Source: an uncultured Coriobacteriaceae bacterium
GTDB taxonomy: Bacteria > Actinomycetota > Coriobacteriia > Coriobacteriales > Atopobiaceae
Direction of reading: 5' to 3'
DNA length: 64,000 nucleotides
Assembly: GCA_902786015.1 (NCBI GenBank)
Contig: CADAAU010000006.1
Coordinates: forward strand, 1 to 64,000
Shown here: piece after piece, positions 34,045-43,045 of the stretch
How the letters are laid out: each line of letters starts with the position of its first letter
How positions within the stretch are numbered: the first letter of the stretch is position 1
Notes under the pieces: model-generated
Database searches by the model: none
Told to the model about the DNA's origin: nothing
What the model saw: only the letters and a program-made list of their open reading frames with translations
Program-made: the position numbers and the translations under genes

Positions 34045-34165
34045 TGAAAGATAAAAGAGCTGCAGGAAGCCATTGGTATCATTGGTGCAATGGACGAGGA
34101 GATAGACCCCTTGCTTGAGGCGGCGCAGATCAAGGGTAGGAGAGTCGTTGCGGGGATGGAGTATT
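34045..34165 (+). pseudogene. 5' fragment of an MTA/SAH nucleosidase gene
   Basis: An ATG with GAAAGG upstream begins MKDKRAAGS; one frame over the sequence continues IGIIGAMDEEIDPLLEAAQI and VVAGMEY, the conserved N-terminus of MTA/SAH nucleosidases (MtnN/Pfs). A single-base frameshift and abrupt fusion to SGNH-hydrolase sequence at about 34166 mark it as a fragment. Confidence 0.7.
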
Positions 34166-34711
34166 GTGACATTCTATGGACCGGGCATACTGTTCCTTGA
34201 CCACTCCGATCCGAACGGAAACCACTGGATCGCGCGCAACGGTGCTGGTTACAACTGGCTCCAGAACAACGCACTGGAGAAGGTCGAGCCTTGGGTCGCA
34301 CCAGATGCCGCCGTTGTTGTCATGCTTGGAGTAAATGACAGTATCGGTTGGTATGAGAGAGATTTCCAAGAGCTGGCTGCCGGGGATACTGATAAATACG
34401 CTGAGCTTCTCAATAGGAAAGCGCAGAAATGGCGCGGCAAGGGTGCGATGGTCTATTACTGTACGATAAACCCCGTAGGGAAGCAGCCGGGAGACGATGA
34501 CTTCTATTTCTCTGATGTCTCGTGGACGGATAACCAAAAGCTTGAGTCGTGGAACAACGAGATGCGGTCTAAGCTGTCCGAAGACGTAGAGGTACTTGAC
34601 TCATACAGCTACATCAAGCAAAACTACTACGCACCCGACGAGCTGCACTACGATGACGCAACGAACGTCCGAATGTTCGATTTCCTCGTCGCAAGTGTTC
34701 TGGATCGATAG
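34166..34711 (+). pseudogene. 3' fragment of a ChW SGNH hydrolase gene
   Basis: From TTCTATGG (about 34169) to the stop, the frame encodes the C-terminal 180 residues of the SGNH domain, nearly identical to the intact protein at 43046 (FYGPGILFLD, MLGVNDSIGWYERDF, DDFYFSDVSW, PDELHYDDATNV). Signal peptide, ChW repeats and the GDS nucleophile block are missing. It is a truncated paralogue or the product of recombination with the intact locus 9 kb away. Confidence 0.85.
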
Positions 34712-34736
34712 CACGATAAAGCTATAGCCCCACGCT

Positions 34737-34790
34737 AGTTTGAACTGCCTCCCGTTTCTCGTGTACAAGAAATGGGAGGCAGTTCAAACT
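34737..34790. terminator. 23-bp stem between convergent units
   Basis: 34737-34759 pairs with 34768-34790 with a single G-T pair around an 8-base loop. It lies between the plus-strand fragment and the minus-strand VOC gene and can serve both strands. Confidence 0.7.
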
Positions 34791-34870
34791 TGGGTGCAGT
34801 TCATTTAAGCTCTCGAAAGACGAACGAAAGGGGGAGGTTGCTAAGACTTGCTATAGTCCAAAAACGTAGC

Positions 34871-35242
34871 TTACTTGCGGATGTGCTCGGTTATGTTGAT
34901 GCCGAATCCAGAAGGAGCGACCATCATTGTGGCCTTGGAGGTGCCGGTATCCGTGATCTTGTCTCCTTGGGAGTTCTTGAATCCCTTGGACTCAAGGAGC
35001 TCAAAGGCTTCGTCGAAGTCGCGTACGTTCATCTGGATGCTGGTGATGTCCTGTGGAAGATTGTCGACCTGTGTGACGATAACGCTGAAGCCATCGGCGT
35101 TTTTCAAGACGACGGACGTAATGTTCGCGTCATTGATGCCTTCTTTCTGGAGGCGGCGCTCAAAGCCGAGTGCCTCGAAAAGCTCAATGACCTCGGCCGC
35201 CTTCGGGCTAATGACGCATGGGCAAAAACGCGTAATCTGCAT
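34871..35242 (-). CDS. VOC (glyoxalase/bleomycin-resistance) superfamily protein
   Basis: 123 residues from the ATG at 35242, with GGAAGGGAA upstream. One vicinal-oxygen-chelate module: ITRFCPCVISPKAAEVIELF, ALGFERR, NVRDFDEAFELLESKGFKNS, ending GFGINITEH. Members bind a metal and act as dioxygenases, isomerases or drug-binding proteins; many small ones are uncharacterised. Nothing in the neighbourhood indicates a substrate. It is the only apparently intact ordinary enzyme gene in the decayed stretch. Confidence 0.75.
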   Translation of the reverse strand: MQITRFCPCVISPKAAEVIELFEALGFERRLQKEGINDANITSVVLKNADGFSVIVTQVDNLPQDITSIQMNVRDFDEAFELLESKGFKNSQGDKITDTGTSKATMMVAPSGFGINITEHIRK

Positions 35243-35669
35243 GGTGGTTCCCTTCCTCTGGGACAGATTGATAGATTGCATGCAAACCGACGGTCCCGCC
35301 GCCGGTCAAAGACAACAGTATATGAAGTAGATGGTACGTGCGTGTCTTCTAGATATTGACCATACATTCGCTATTACTATCGGCGACAAAAGGTCTTTCC
35401 TCTTACGCGAACGATACTACCATACGCTGCTTTTTAGAGATTTTATCATGCGTATTTATGTGTGGATGTGGATAAATATGGCGTTGTTTTCATGTGAGAT
35501 TTGCATCGCATTTTTTTGGTGGTTTACGCGATGCGTCGGGGAGTTCGGGAGGGAGGCAGCCATAGGGGAGTCGCGGCACCCAAGAAACACGTGCCGTCCC
35601 TCTTAGAACGATGGAAACAAGAAAAGGTATGCGACGGCCCTAAGGGTCGCGCACAGAAGTACGAGATCG
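35243..35669. other. Intergenic, nothing recognised
   Basis: AT-rich patches around 35330-35530 and no frame with ribosome site and family motifs. It could hold the VOC promoter on the minus strand. Confidence 0.4.
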
Positions 35670-36164
35670 ACACCACGCAGAGCCAAACCACGACCACGGG
35701 CACGATTCTACCGAGGGTGGCGGAGCTCAGCTGGAGCGAGATTGGGCCGTTTACCTATAACGGCGAGCAGCAGGCACCCACCGCGACGGTCGCTAACAAG
35801 GTGGGTACCGATGACGTGAGCTTTATTGTCGCTGGTGCTCAGACCAATGTGGGCACATACGTGGGTAGCAGCGCGGCTTCTGTAACTGAACTCACCGGCG
35901 CGGATGAGGAGAACTACGTGATGCCGGCAAGCCCCGACACGATGCCGTTCTCCATCACGAAGGCCGACCGAGGCACCCGGCTCCTACGCCATCAGTCAGG
36001 GCGGCTTGCAGTCGCGGACCGGCAACTACGTGATCAGCTACGCGGGCGCCGCGCTTACCATCAACCCGCTGGCCGCGTCCATGGCGATTGATCCCGCGGT
36101 GGCACCCAGCCCCACCTACAACGGCGTCACCCAGAACACCGACGCGCCCTACATCGCCCAGTAG
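35670..36164 (+). pseudogene. MBG-domain adhesin fragment with frameshift
   Basis: A frame without start reads LSWSEIGPFTYNGEQQAPTA and continues to MPFSITKADR, a repeat typical of MBG/Ig-like surface proteins. At about 35972 the reading shifts to EAPGSYAISQGGLQSRTGNY, with ALTINPLAASMAIDPAVAPS and a TAG at 36162-36164. Both halves belong to the same kind of stalk protein, so material was lost at the junction. No signal peptide or anchor remains. Confidence 0.7.
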
Positions 36165-36209
36165 CGCGAGGCGCGCGTACCGTCCGTGCCTAGCCGTACG
36201 GAAGAGCAA

Positions 36210-36242
36210 GCAGGTCAGAGCATTGCCTCTGGCCTGCTTTTT
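36210..36242 (+). terminator. Terminator related to the one inside attL
   Basis: GCAGGTCAGAG, loop CATTGC, CTCTGGCCTGC, then five T's. Sequence and surroundings (AAGA before, GAGAGT after) resemble 26991-27043 just inside the element, suggesting the end of an older related insertion. Confidence 0.75.
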
Positions 36243-36371
36243 GCGGAGAGTGGCACCTATGATGAGCTCGTAGAAGAAGACGGCTTCATTGTGGAACTTG
36301 TCAAGCGTCAGCAGATCGAGAAAGGCTGGCATGGAAAACCGTTTGCCGAAACGGCGGCGATTGAGGCATAA
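36243..36371 (+). pseudogene. C-terminal tail of an ABC transporter ATPase
   Basis: The frame reads ESGTYDELVEEDGFIVELVK followed by RQQIEKGW, the usual ending of ABC exporter nucleotide-binding domains (GTHDEL type). Everything upstream, including Walker motifs, is absent. It stops with TAA at 36371. Confidence 0.65.
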
Positions 36372-36385
36372 AATTTCGTCGGCAA

Positions 36386-36414
36386 TTGGTAGCATGAATT
36401 CCTCGCCATATGCT
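36386..36414 (+). promoter_or_regulatory. Putative promoter of the C1 protease gene
   Basis: TTGGTA (36386-36391), 17 bases, TATGCT (36409-36414), 32 bases upstream of the start codon. Confidence 0.5.
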
Positions 36415-36446
36415 AACTATGTAATAGAAACGCACTAGGAGGTAAC

Positions 36447-39347
36447 ATGAAGGAACCCGTAGGTTTACCAAAGAAGGCCGTCACATGGGCTCTGGCGGCA
36501 TTGATTGGGTTCTCTGGCGTTTACGTGCCAGACGTGGCACGGGCTCAGGAGGAACCAGCCGTTCCCGAGTGGGCAGTTGACGACGGCAACGTGGAGGACG
36601 GCCTTCACGGTGAGGCGGCGCTCCCCACAAAATACGACTTGCGCTCCGAAGGCGTGGTCACACCCGTGAAGTTCCAGAACCCCTGGGGCAGTTGCTGGGC
36701 GTTCGGCGGCACGGCAGCGGCCGAGATCTCCATACTTTCGGCGTATGGCAGTACATACGAGAGCTATAATCTCGACCTATCCGAGCGTCACCTTACCTAT
36801 TTCGCGCTGCAGCCGGTATCTGAGGCGGCGGATCCCGCCCAGGCCGGCGAGGGTTTGCACACAATCGATCCGAGCGCAAACGCGGTGTTCGATGCCGGTG
36901 GTCATCCCGTTTACATTACCACGTTGTTCTCACAGGGCATCGGACCCATGCTGGAGAGTCTGTATCCCTATCGCGGAAATAATGCGATCACGACCTTGGA
37001 TGACTTTAACGAGCATTCCGTGGAGAGGACGAAGGAAGCGATTGAGCTGTCGCTTCGTGCGTCTAGAAGCACGCTGACGGCCGATGAGTTTATTGAGGTG
37101 CGGGCACAGCAAACCGGGAAGACAACCGACCAAGTTCTCGCAGAATTCACGGCGACGGTGAAGGCCAGCATCGAAGATTCTCCCACCTACGCCAAAACAG
37201 ACGACTGGTCCATTCCCGAGACCAATGCCGATGGCTCGTCGAACCGGCTCGTCTCGAACGGGATGGTGCTGAGGAACGGCAACGTGCTGCCCACGTATTG
37301 GACGGGCGATGTGGCGCCGAGCCGAGAGGGCATGGACGCCATCAAGCAGGAGGTGCTGAACGGGCATGGTGTGAGCATCATGTACCTTGGCGATCAGAAC
37401 GGCAAGTATTCCACGAGCCCAAGCGAGACCAGTCGCGACCAAACCCAGTACGTCTATGAAGACGAAAGGGTGGACCACGGTGTGTGCATCGTGGGCTGGG
37501 ACGACGACTATTCCGCAGAGAACTTCTCGCATGGGGCGACCCCCGAGGAGCAAGCCATAACTACGCCGCCGGGCAACGGCGCCTGGATTGTAAAGAACAG
37601 CTGGGGCTCCGAAACGGATGCGACGACGGATGACCTTGGTAACACCATAAACAAAAGGAAATGGGGCACCCTCAACGACGAGGGCAAGTCGACCGGGTAC
37701 TTCTACCTGTCGTACTACGACAAGACCATAAAGCAAGCCGAGTCGATGGAGTTCGATGCCGACATCGCCGCCGAAGGCACGTTTGAGGTGCTACAGCACG
37801 ACTACATGCCTTCCGACAACGGCTTCTACACGACGCCATTAACGGATGGCTCAAACGTGACGAGCTCGGCGAACGTATTCGAGGCAAAGAACGGGGCCAT
37901 CGCCGTAAAGAGTGTGTCGACACGTACCTCCGAGACAAACTCGCGTGTGACGTTCGCCATCTACGAGCTCAAAGACGGTGCCACGAATCCGACCGAGGGT
38001 AAGATGCTCTACCGCAGCTCGAGGAACTTTGAGTACGGCGGCTTCCATCGCCTGAACCTTGATCAGCCAATCACGATTGGCGCAGGCAAGAGATTCTCGG
38101 TGGTGTCTACAATATCCACGGTCGACGCTGGCGGAGTGCGCCTTTACAGTGCGACGGCGAATCATGGCGCGAGCGAGGAAGCAATCAATTCGCTAACGCG
38201 CGGTCAGGCGAAGAGCTATGCCACTGCAGTTATTAACGAGGGCGAGAGCTACCTGTACACAGACGGCTCATGGCAAGACTGGAAAGACTACACGAACGCA
38301 CTGCCCTTGGAAGAGAAGGAGAAGGAGATAGCACCAAGTGCGACGAAACACGTTGATGCCGCCCCTATCGACAACTTTTCCATCAAGGCTTATGCAGTTC
38401 CCGCGAGCGAGGCCGAGCCTGGTGTACTTACGCTTGCGGGCTCCGGTCACGTGCAGAGCATCGGCGACAAGTCTGCCACGACCTCCGGTGAGGGCATCCT
38501 GATTGGTACCACGGGTGAGGCCAAGAGGCTCGAGCAGTTCTCCGTGAGCCTTCCCGAGGGTACGGACGGCTCCATCGAGTACCGCGGTCACGTCAAGGGA
38601 ATCGGCTGGAACGAGTGGACCAAGGACGGTGCTCCCTGCGGCACCACCGGCGAGTCCCGCCGCATCGAGGCCGTACAGATGATGCTCTCGGGTGCCGTCG
38701 CGGACGACTACAGCGTATGGTATCGCGTGCACAGCCAGACGTACGGATGGCTCGGTTGGGCCACCGACGGCCAGACTGCCGGTACGGCGGGCCAAGGCAA
38801 GCGCGCCGAGGCCGTCGAGGTTCAGGTGCTGCCCAAGGGACAAGTGCCCGCAGACCACGAGGAGGGCAAAGCCTCCTACGTTGGCGCTGCCACTGGCGAG
38901 GCCCACGTCCAGGGGACCGGCTGGGTCGCTCCCTCGACGCCGCTCGAGTTTGGCACGACGGGACAGTCGAAGCGCTTGGAGGCCATAAAGCTTTCCGTGC
39001 TCAACCAGCCCGCAGCTGGCGGGATCTTCTACGAGGTCCACGCTCGGGGCAATGGTTGGATGCCCGCTGCGGCTGACGGGGCGATGGCCGGCACCGAGGG
39101 CGAATCCCGCCGCATCGAGGCCGTCCGCATCTCACTCACCGGCGACATGGCAGGCGAGCGCGGTTACTCGGTGTGGTATCGTGTGCACAGCCAGAGCCAC
39201 GGCTGGTTGGGCTGGGCACACGATGGTGCCGACGCCGGTACCACGGGTCTTGGCAAGCGCGCAGAAGCCATAGAGGTCCAAATCCTGCCGCAGGGTCAGG
39301 TGCCAAACGGCTACGATGCGTCGCAGGCTGCCTGCGTCGCCGGATAA
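36447..39347 (+). CDS. Secreted papain-like (C1) protease with ChW repeats
   Basis: 966 residues, ATG at 36447 after AGGAGG. Signal peptide (about 1-33), then a C1A peptidase domain: catalytic Cys in NPWGSCWAFG (about 83), His in DHGVCIVGWDDDY, Asn in GAWIVKNSWGSE. After it comes a lectin-like beta domain (NRITFAIYEL-type region about 480-590, here RVTFAIYELKDG and RFSVVSTIST). Six ChW repeats fill about 650-960 (GHVKGIGWNEWTKDGAPCGT and similar). This architecture is known from clostridial and coriobacterial surface proteases. It probably cleaves proteins at the cell surface while held to the wall by ChW modules. Hairpins flank the gene. Confidence 0.92.
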   Translation: MKEPVGLPKKAVTWALAALIGFSGVYVPDVARAQEEPAVPEWAVDDGNVEDGLHGEAALPTKYDLRSEGVVTPVKFQNPWGSCWAFGGTAAAEISILSAYGSTYESYNLDLSERHLTYFALQPVSEAADPAQAGEGLHTIDPSANAVFDAGGHPVYITTLFSQGIGPMLESLYPYRGNNAITTLDDFNEHSVERTKEAIELSLRASRSTLTADEFIEVRAQQTGKTTDQVLAEFTATVKASIEDSPTYAKTDDWSIPETNADGSSNRLVSNGMVLRNGNVLPTYWTGDVAPSREGMDAIKQEVLNGHGVSIMYLGDQNGKYSTSPSETSRDQTQYVYEDERVDHGVCIVGWDDDYSAENFSHGATPEEQAITTPPGNGAWIVKNSWGSETDATTDDLGNTINKRKWGTLNDEGKSTGYFYLSYYDKTIKQAESMEFDADIAAEGTFEVLQHDYMPSDNGFYTTPLTDGSNVTSSANVFEAKNGAIAVKSVSTRTSETNSRVTFAIYELKDGATNPTEGKMLYRSSRNFEYGGFHRLNLDQPITIGAGKRFSVVSTISTVDAGGVRLYSATANHGASEEAINSLTRGQAKSYATAVINEGESYLYTDGSWQDWKDYTNALPLEEKEKEIAPSATKHVDAAPIDNFSIKAYAVPASEAEPGVLTLAGSGHVQSIGDKSATTSGEGILIGTTGEAKRLEQFSVSLPEGTDGSIEYRGHVKGIGWNEWTKDGAPCGTTGESRRIEAVQMMLSGAVADDYSVWYRVHSQTYGWLGWATDGQTAGTAGQGKRAEAVEVQVLPKGQVPADHEEGKASYVGAATGEAHVQGTGWVAPSTPLEFGTTGQSKRLEAIKLSVLNQPAAGGIFYEVHARGNGWMPAAADGAMAGTEGESRRIEAVRISLTGDMAGERGYSVWYRVHSQSHGWLGWAHDGADAGTTGLGKRAEAIEVQILPQGQVPNGYDASQAACVAG

Positions 39348-39369
39348 CCAACCAGAAGCATATGATCGA

Positions 39370-39413
39370 GAAGGCCGGCTGCGGAGATTGGAAAACCTCC
39401 GCAGCCGGCCTTC
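39370..39413. terminator. Terminator after the C1 protease gene
   Basis: A 17-bp perfect stem (39370-39386 with 39397-39413) and a 10-base loop, 22 bases after the stop. No T tract. Confidence 0.7.
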
Positions 39414-39419
39414 GAAATC

Positions 39420-39492
39420 GATGGGGATATCGATGGGGATACTCCCCATTGTATGATGTTATTGGTAATCGATGGGGATACTCCCCAATGTT
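39420..39492. repeat. GGGGATACTCCCC repeat cluster (two copies plus a partial)
   Basis: Cores at 39435-39447 and 39474-39486, each preceded by CGAT; a partial GATGGGGATAT starts at 39420. The first copy continues ATTG then TGATGTTATT (39454-39463), as in the long form seen at 40077 and 46980. It lies just upstream of the gene at 39511. Confidence 0.85.
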
Positions 39493-39510
39493 TGTAAGAG
39501 GAGTTGTTGC

Positions 39511-39957
39511 ATGAACAACGAGCAGGGAAAAGACCGTCCCAATTGCATCACAAATCATGAGGGGCCGCAGCAAAAGGAAATCGACGTTATTGGCTTGCAC
39601 CAATTTTGTAGTTATAACGATAATGACACCATGGTTATTTTGCTCGATGCGGTGATGGACGAAGACATAGACGGCGACGCGCTGAGCGAAGCCGTACGTC
39701 AGGCGGAACAGCGATATGCGAACTTTGGTTGCGGATTGGGGACTACGGGGAACGGACTCTGCTACATTCCGCTCGCGTCAGCCGCACGGGCGTACGAGGA
39801 CGTGCCGGGCAAGAAGTGGCTCCTCGGTACGGACGAGACGACAGGCAGGCTCTATCGCGTGACGTACGCCGGTCCCCTTGCGCGAAGTATGCCAAGCGAG
39901 GTGACCAAGGGCAGGCAGCGAATCCTCCTGCCGCAAAGCTCTTTGGAATCAAGGTAG
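39511..39957 (+). CDS. Hypothetical protein, possibly a truncated condensation-like domain
   Basis: 148 residues from the ATG at 39511, seven bases after AGAGGAG. The segment NDTMVILLDAVMDEDIDGDA followed by LSEAVRQAEQRYANFGCGL resembles the opening of acyltransferase/condensation-type domains (a beta strand, an acidic turn, then a helix ending in a Phe-rich strand). No HHxxxD motif is present and the protein ends far too early for a full domain. No signal peptide is seen. Flanked by repeat copies on the 5' side and a strong hairpin on the 3' side, it is a single-gene unit. Function unknown. Confidence 0.6.
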   Translation: MNNEQGKDRPNCITNHEGPQQKEIDVIGLHQFCSYNDNDTMVILLDAVMDEDIDGDALSEAVRQAEQRYANFGCGLGTTGNGLCYIPLASAARAYEDVPGKKWLLGTDETTGRLYRVTYAGPLARSMPSEVTKGRQRILLPQSSLESR

Positions 39958-40003
39958 TGGAACAGGGTTCCCGGGGAGCTAGTCCTCGGGAACCCTGTTC
40001 CAC
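39957..40003. terminator. 21-bp hairpin overlapping the stop codon
   Basis: 39957-39977 pairs with 39983-40003 with one G-T pair and a 5-base loop. It begins at the last base of the TAG. Confidence 0.75.
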
Positions 40004-40073
40004 GACCGGTCGGTGTGAACATAGGTTATCTGCATATACCGATGAATAAAGGGCGGTCGTAAAACCTTTAATC

Positions 40074-40104
40074 GACGGGGATACTCCCCATTGCTTGATG
40101 TTAT
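40074..40104. repeat. GGGGATACTCCCC repeat, long form
   Basis: Core 40077-40089, followed by ATTGC and TTGATGTTAT (40095-40104). It lies between two hairpins, upstream of the GH3 gene. Confidence 0.85.
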
Positions 40105-40132
40105 AGCGGTGGGGTGCAATTTATCGCCTGAA

Positions 40133-40163
40133 CAGGTCGGGGCTTTTTGCTCCGGCCTGTTTT
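40133..40163 (+). terminator. T-tailed hairpin upstream of the GH3 gene
   Basis: CAGGTCGGGGC, loop TTTTT, GCTCCGGCCTG, then TTTT. The CAGGTC...GGCCTG stem ends match the hairpins at 26999 and 36210. Confidence 0.75.
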
Positions 40164-40257
40164 GCGTTACCCAAGCCGCCCGCGCGTTCTTCGTTGTGGC
40201 TCTTTTAGTTACCTGTTACAATGTCTGCGCTAATTACCCTCAATGGAAGGATCCGTC

Positions 40258-43032
40258 GTGAAATCTCCAAAAGCTCGTTTGTTTATGAAGGTGTTTGCTG
40301 TTCTGATTGTGATAATGACCATGATTGTGAGCGGACCACCTGCCAGTGCCTTGGAAGGTGCCATAACGGATGCGAAGGACAGCCAGGTAGCGAGCGAAAG
40401 CGTCGATGCTCGATTGGGGACGAACGGCGATTTGGAACAGAGAGTTGGGGAGCCTGCCTCGGAGGTCACAGATGCAGAAGACCCCCAGAGCGACCTAAAA
40501 GATCGTCAGTCTAGCGCACAATCAGCTGATGCACCTTCCGATACGACTGGCATAGAGTCCGATACCAGCCAATCGTCCGTATCCACCGAGGGACAACCGG
40601 CGGAGCTCGCTCCCCAGGCGAACGATCCTTCCATATCGTATAGGGTACACGTTCAGACGACGGGGGACCAAGACTGGAAGAAGGACGGAGAAGAGGCCGG
40701 CACAACAGGCCAGTCTAAACGCTTGGAAGCCATCTGGATTGAGCTGGGCTCAGAAAACACCGAGTCAGGTGGCATATCATATCGGACGCACGTGCAGACC
40801 TATGGGTGGCAAGACTGGCAATCAAGCGGGCAGGAGTCAGGAACCCATGGGCAGGCCAAACGGCTGGAGGCAATACAGATCAAGCTCTCCGGAAACATAG
40901 CCACGACACATGACCTCTACTATCGCGTGCATGCCCAGCATTATGGTTGGCTGGGATGGGCCAAAAACGGAGAATCCGCCGGAACGGCAGGCAAGTCGTA
41001 TCGCCTCGAAAGCATACAGATATTGCTCGTTGCAAAGAACGGTACTGCTCCAAGCTCTGAGGGCAGCGTTACCACGGATTCCTTCATCGGTGCAGAGGAG
41101 GTAAGCCTTTCTGCTCATGTACAGGGAATCGGTTGGATGCAGCCCGTCGGCAATGGGGAGATCGCGGGCACTACGGGTCAATCGCGCCGCGTGGAGGCGT
41201 TGGGCATCTCGTTGAGGGGAATCCCCGTGCCCGGATCCATAGAGGGAAATGCGCACGTACAGGGTATAGGTTGGCAAGGATGGCGTGGGGAAGAGATCGG
41301 AACGACGGGACAAAGCCGTCGCGTAGAGGCGATTCAGCTTAGGCTTACGGGCGAGGCCGCAGACCGTTACGACATCTACTATCGCGTCCATGTACAAGGC
41401 GGAGGCTGGATGGCATGGGCAAAGAACGGAGAGTCCGCTGGAACGGCGAGCATATCCACGCGCGTAGAGGCGTTGCAGGCGGTCTTGGTGCAGGCTGGGT
41501 CGTCGGTACCAGCATCCGATGACCAAACGATCTCGATACCGTTCGTCGAGTCGCAGTCTCTGTCCTATAACGTGCACTTGTCTGACGGATCATGGCAGGG
41601 ATGGGCCGAAAGCGGAGCAGTCGCGGGACAACCGGGTGCAAGCACAATCAACGCGCTGCAGATCACGACGTCAGGTGACCTTCCAGCCTCTGTGTCGTAT
41701 GCCACGCACGAAAGCCGGGTTGGATGGACTCCCGACGTATTGGATGGAGCAACTTCGGGTTCGGGCGAAAACAACGTCGAAGCATTCAGTGTAAGCCTGT
41801 CTGGGGAGGCTTCGCGGCTCTTTACGGTGTGGTATCGAGCAAGCGTTCGGGGTATCGGCTGGACGGACTGGGCACAGAACGGTAACCCTGTAGGTTCGAC
41901 CGGCCAGTCCCTGCCAATCGACGCCCTGGAGATTCGCATTATGGGAAGGGCGGTCTCTGCTCCCGGCAGTACTGTCGCACCCATGTACGATAGGGTCGAA
42001 GCAACGCTGAGGGGGTTGTCGCTTGAGCAAAAGGTGGCGCAGCTCTTCGTTGTAACCCCGGAGCAGCTGACCGGGGAGGACATTGTTACGAATGCAAGTG
42101 AAAACATGCGGGGAGCAATATCACGCTATCCTGTAGGCGGGATTATCTATTTTGCGGCTAACCTGCAGAACCCGGGCCAAACGCAGGGAATGCTTCAGGG
42201 CACCCGAAACTATTCACTTGAGGCATGTGGTCTTGCGCCGTTCCAATGTGTTGACGAAGAGGGAGGCAGGGTTGCACGTATTGCAAATAATGGAGCGTTT
42301 GGCGTTGCGAATGTTGGCGACATGCAGCAAATCGGCGCCACGGGCAGCGCCGATCTCGCTCGATCGACTGGTAACACGATGGGCAGCTATTTGAGGAGCC
42401 TAGGATTCAACGTTGACCTTGCGCCCGTGGCCGATATATCGACGTCTCAATCCGGGGTAATGGATCGCCGGTCTTTTGGCAGAACTCCCGAGCTTGTGGC
42501 ATCAATGGTTTCCGCACAGGTACAGGGGTTCAACGATTCTGGCATATTATGCACGGCCAAGCACTTCCCTGGCATCGGTGCCTCAGAAGGGGACTCTCAC
42601 CAAAGTAGCATCTACACCAACAAGAACGCGGGGGAATTGGGCGCCTGGGAGCTCGTACCATTTAGGGCCGCCATAGACGCGGGCGTTCCCATGATCATGG
42701 TCTCGCATCTCTCGTGCACGCAGTTCGCCGATGGGACTACGCTCCCCGCTTCGATGAATCCTTCCATCATAAACGGCCTGCTCAGGGGTCAACTTGGCTA
42801 TGATGGGCTCGTCATTACTGACGCACTCCAGATGGGGGCAGTGTCGGGTGTGACGAGTGCCGATCGCCAGGGCGCCCTAGTAATACATGCCGGTGGCGAC
42901 CTGATTCTGATGCCGGTAAACTTCAACCAAGCATACGATGGACTTCTTGCGGCAGTGAGGTCTGGCGAGATTAGCGAGGCAAGAATTAACGAATCGGTGC
43001 GACGCGTCATTCATGCAAAGAACACGATTTAG
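40258..43032 (+). CDS. Secreted GH3 glycosidase with nine ChW repeats
   Basis: 924 residues from the GTG at 40258, five bases after GGAAGGAT; an ATG at 40243 is in frame but poorly placed. Signal peptide (about 1-33), an acidic linker, nine ChW repeats (about 125-570, the last three diverged) and a C-terminal GH3 catalytic domain. GH3 motifs: LSLEQKVAQLFVV, CVDEEGGRVARI, LGFNVDLAPVADIS, KHFPGIGASEGDSHQ and a candidate nucleophile region DGLVITDALQMGAV. These match beta-N-acetylhexosaminidases (NagZ/NagA type) that cut GlcNAc from wall muropeptides or glycans. Its stop is 14 bases before the SGNH gene start, so they form an operon. Confidence 0.92.
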   Translation: MKSPKARLFMKVFAVLIVIMTMIVSGPPASALEGAITDAKDSQVASESVDARLGTNGDLEQRVGEPASEVTDAEDPQSDLKDRQSSAQSADAPSDTTGIESDTSQSSVSTEGQPAELAPQANDPSISYRVHVQTTGDQDWKKDGEEAGTTGQSKRLEAIWIELGSENTESGGISYRTHVQTYGWQDWQSSGQESGTHGQAKRLEAIQIKLSGNIATTHDLYYRVHAQHYGWLGWAKNGESAGTAGKSYRLESIQILLVAKNGTAPSSEGSVTTDSFIGAEEVSLSAHVQGIGWMQPVGNGEIAGTTGQSRRVEALGISLRGIPVPGSIEGNAHVQGIGWQGWRGEEIGTTGQSRRVEAIQLRLTGEAADRYDIYYRVHVQGGGWMAWAKNGESAGTASISTRVEALQAVLVQAGSSVPASDDQTISIPFVESQSLSYNVHLSDGSWQGWAESGAVAGQPGASTINALQITTSGDLPASVSYATHESRVGWTPDVLDGATSGSGENNVEAFSVSLSGEASRLFTVWYRASVRGIGWTDWAQNGNPVGSTGQSLPIDALEIRIMGRAVSAPGSTVAPMYDRVEATLRGLSLEQKVAQLFVVTPEQLTGEDIVTNASENMRGAISRYPVGGIIYFAANLQNPGQTQGMLQGTRNYSLEACGLAPFQCVDEEGGRVARIANNGAFGVANVGDMQQIGATGSADLARSTGNTMGSYLRSLGFNVDLAPVADISTSQSGVMDRRSFGRTPELVASMVSAQVQGFNDSGILCTAKHFPGIGASEGDSHQSSIYTNKNAGELGAWELVPFRAAIDAGVPMIMVSHLSCTQFADGTTLPASMNPSIINGLLRGQLGYDGLVITDALQMGAVSGVTSADRQGALVIHAGGDLILMPVNFNQAYDGLLAAVRSGEISEARINESVRRVIHAKNTI

Positions 43033-43045
43033 GGGAGACGGTCAA

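Noticed and set aside
27000..40163. Hairpins sharing CAGGTC...GGCCTG as a new mobile repeat
   Set aside because: Three copies with T tails are better explained as ordinary terminators, though the first two share flanks and are used as evidence of element accretion.
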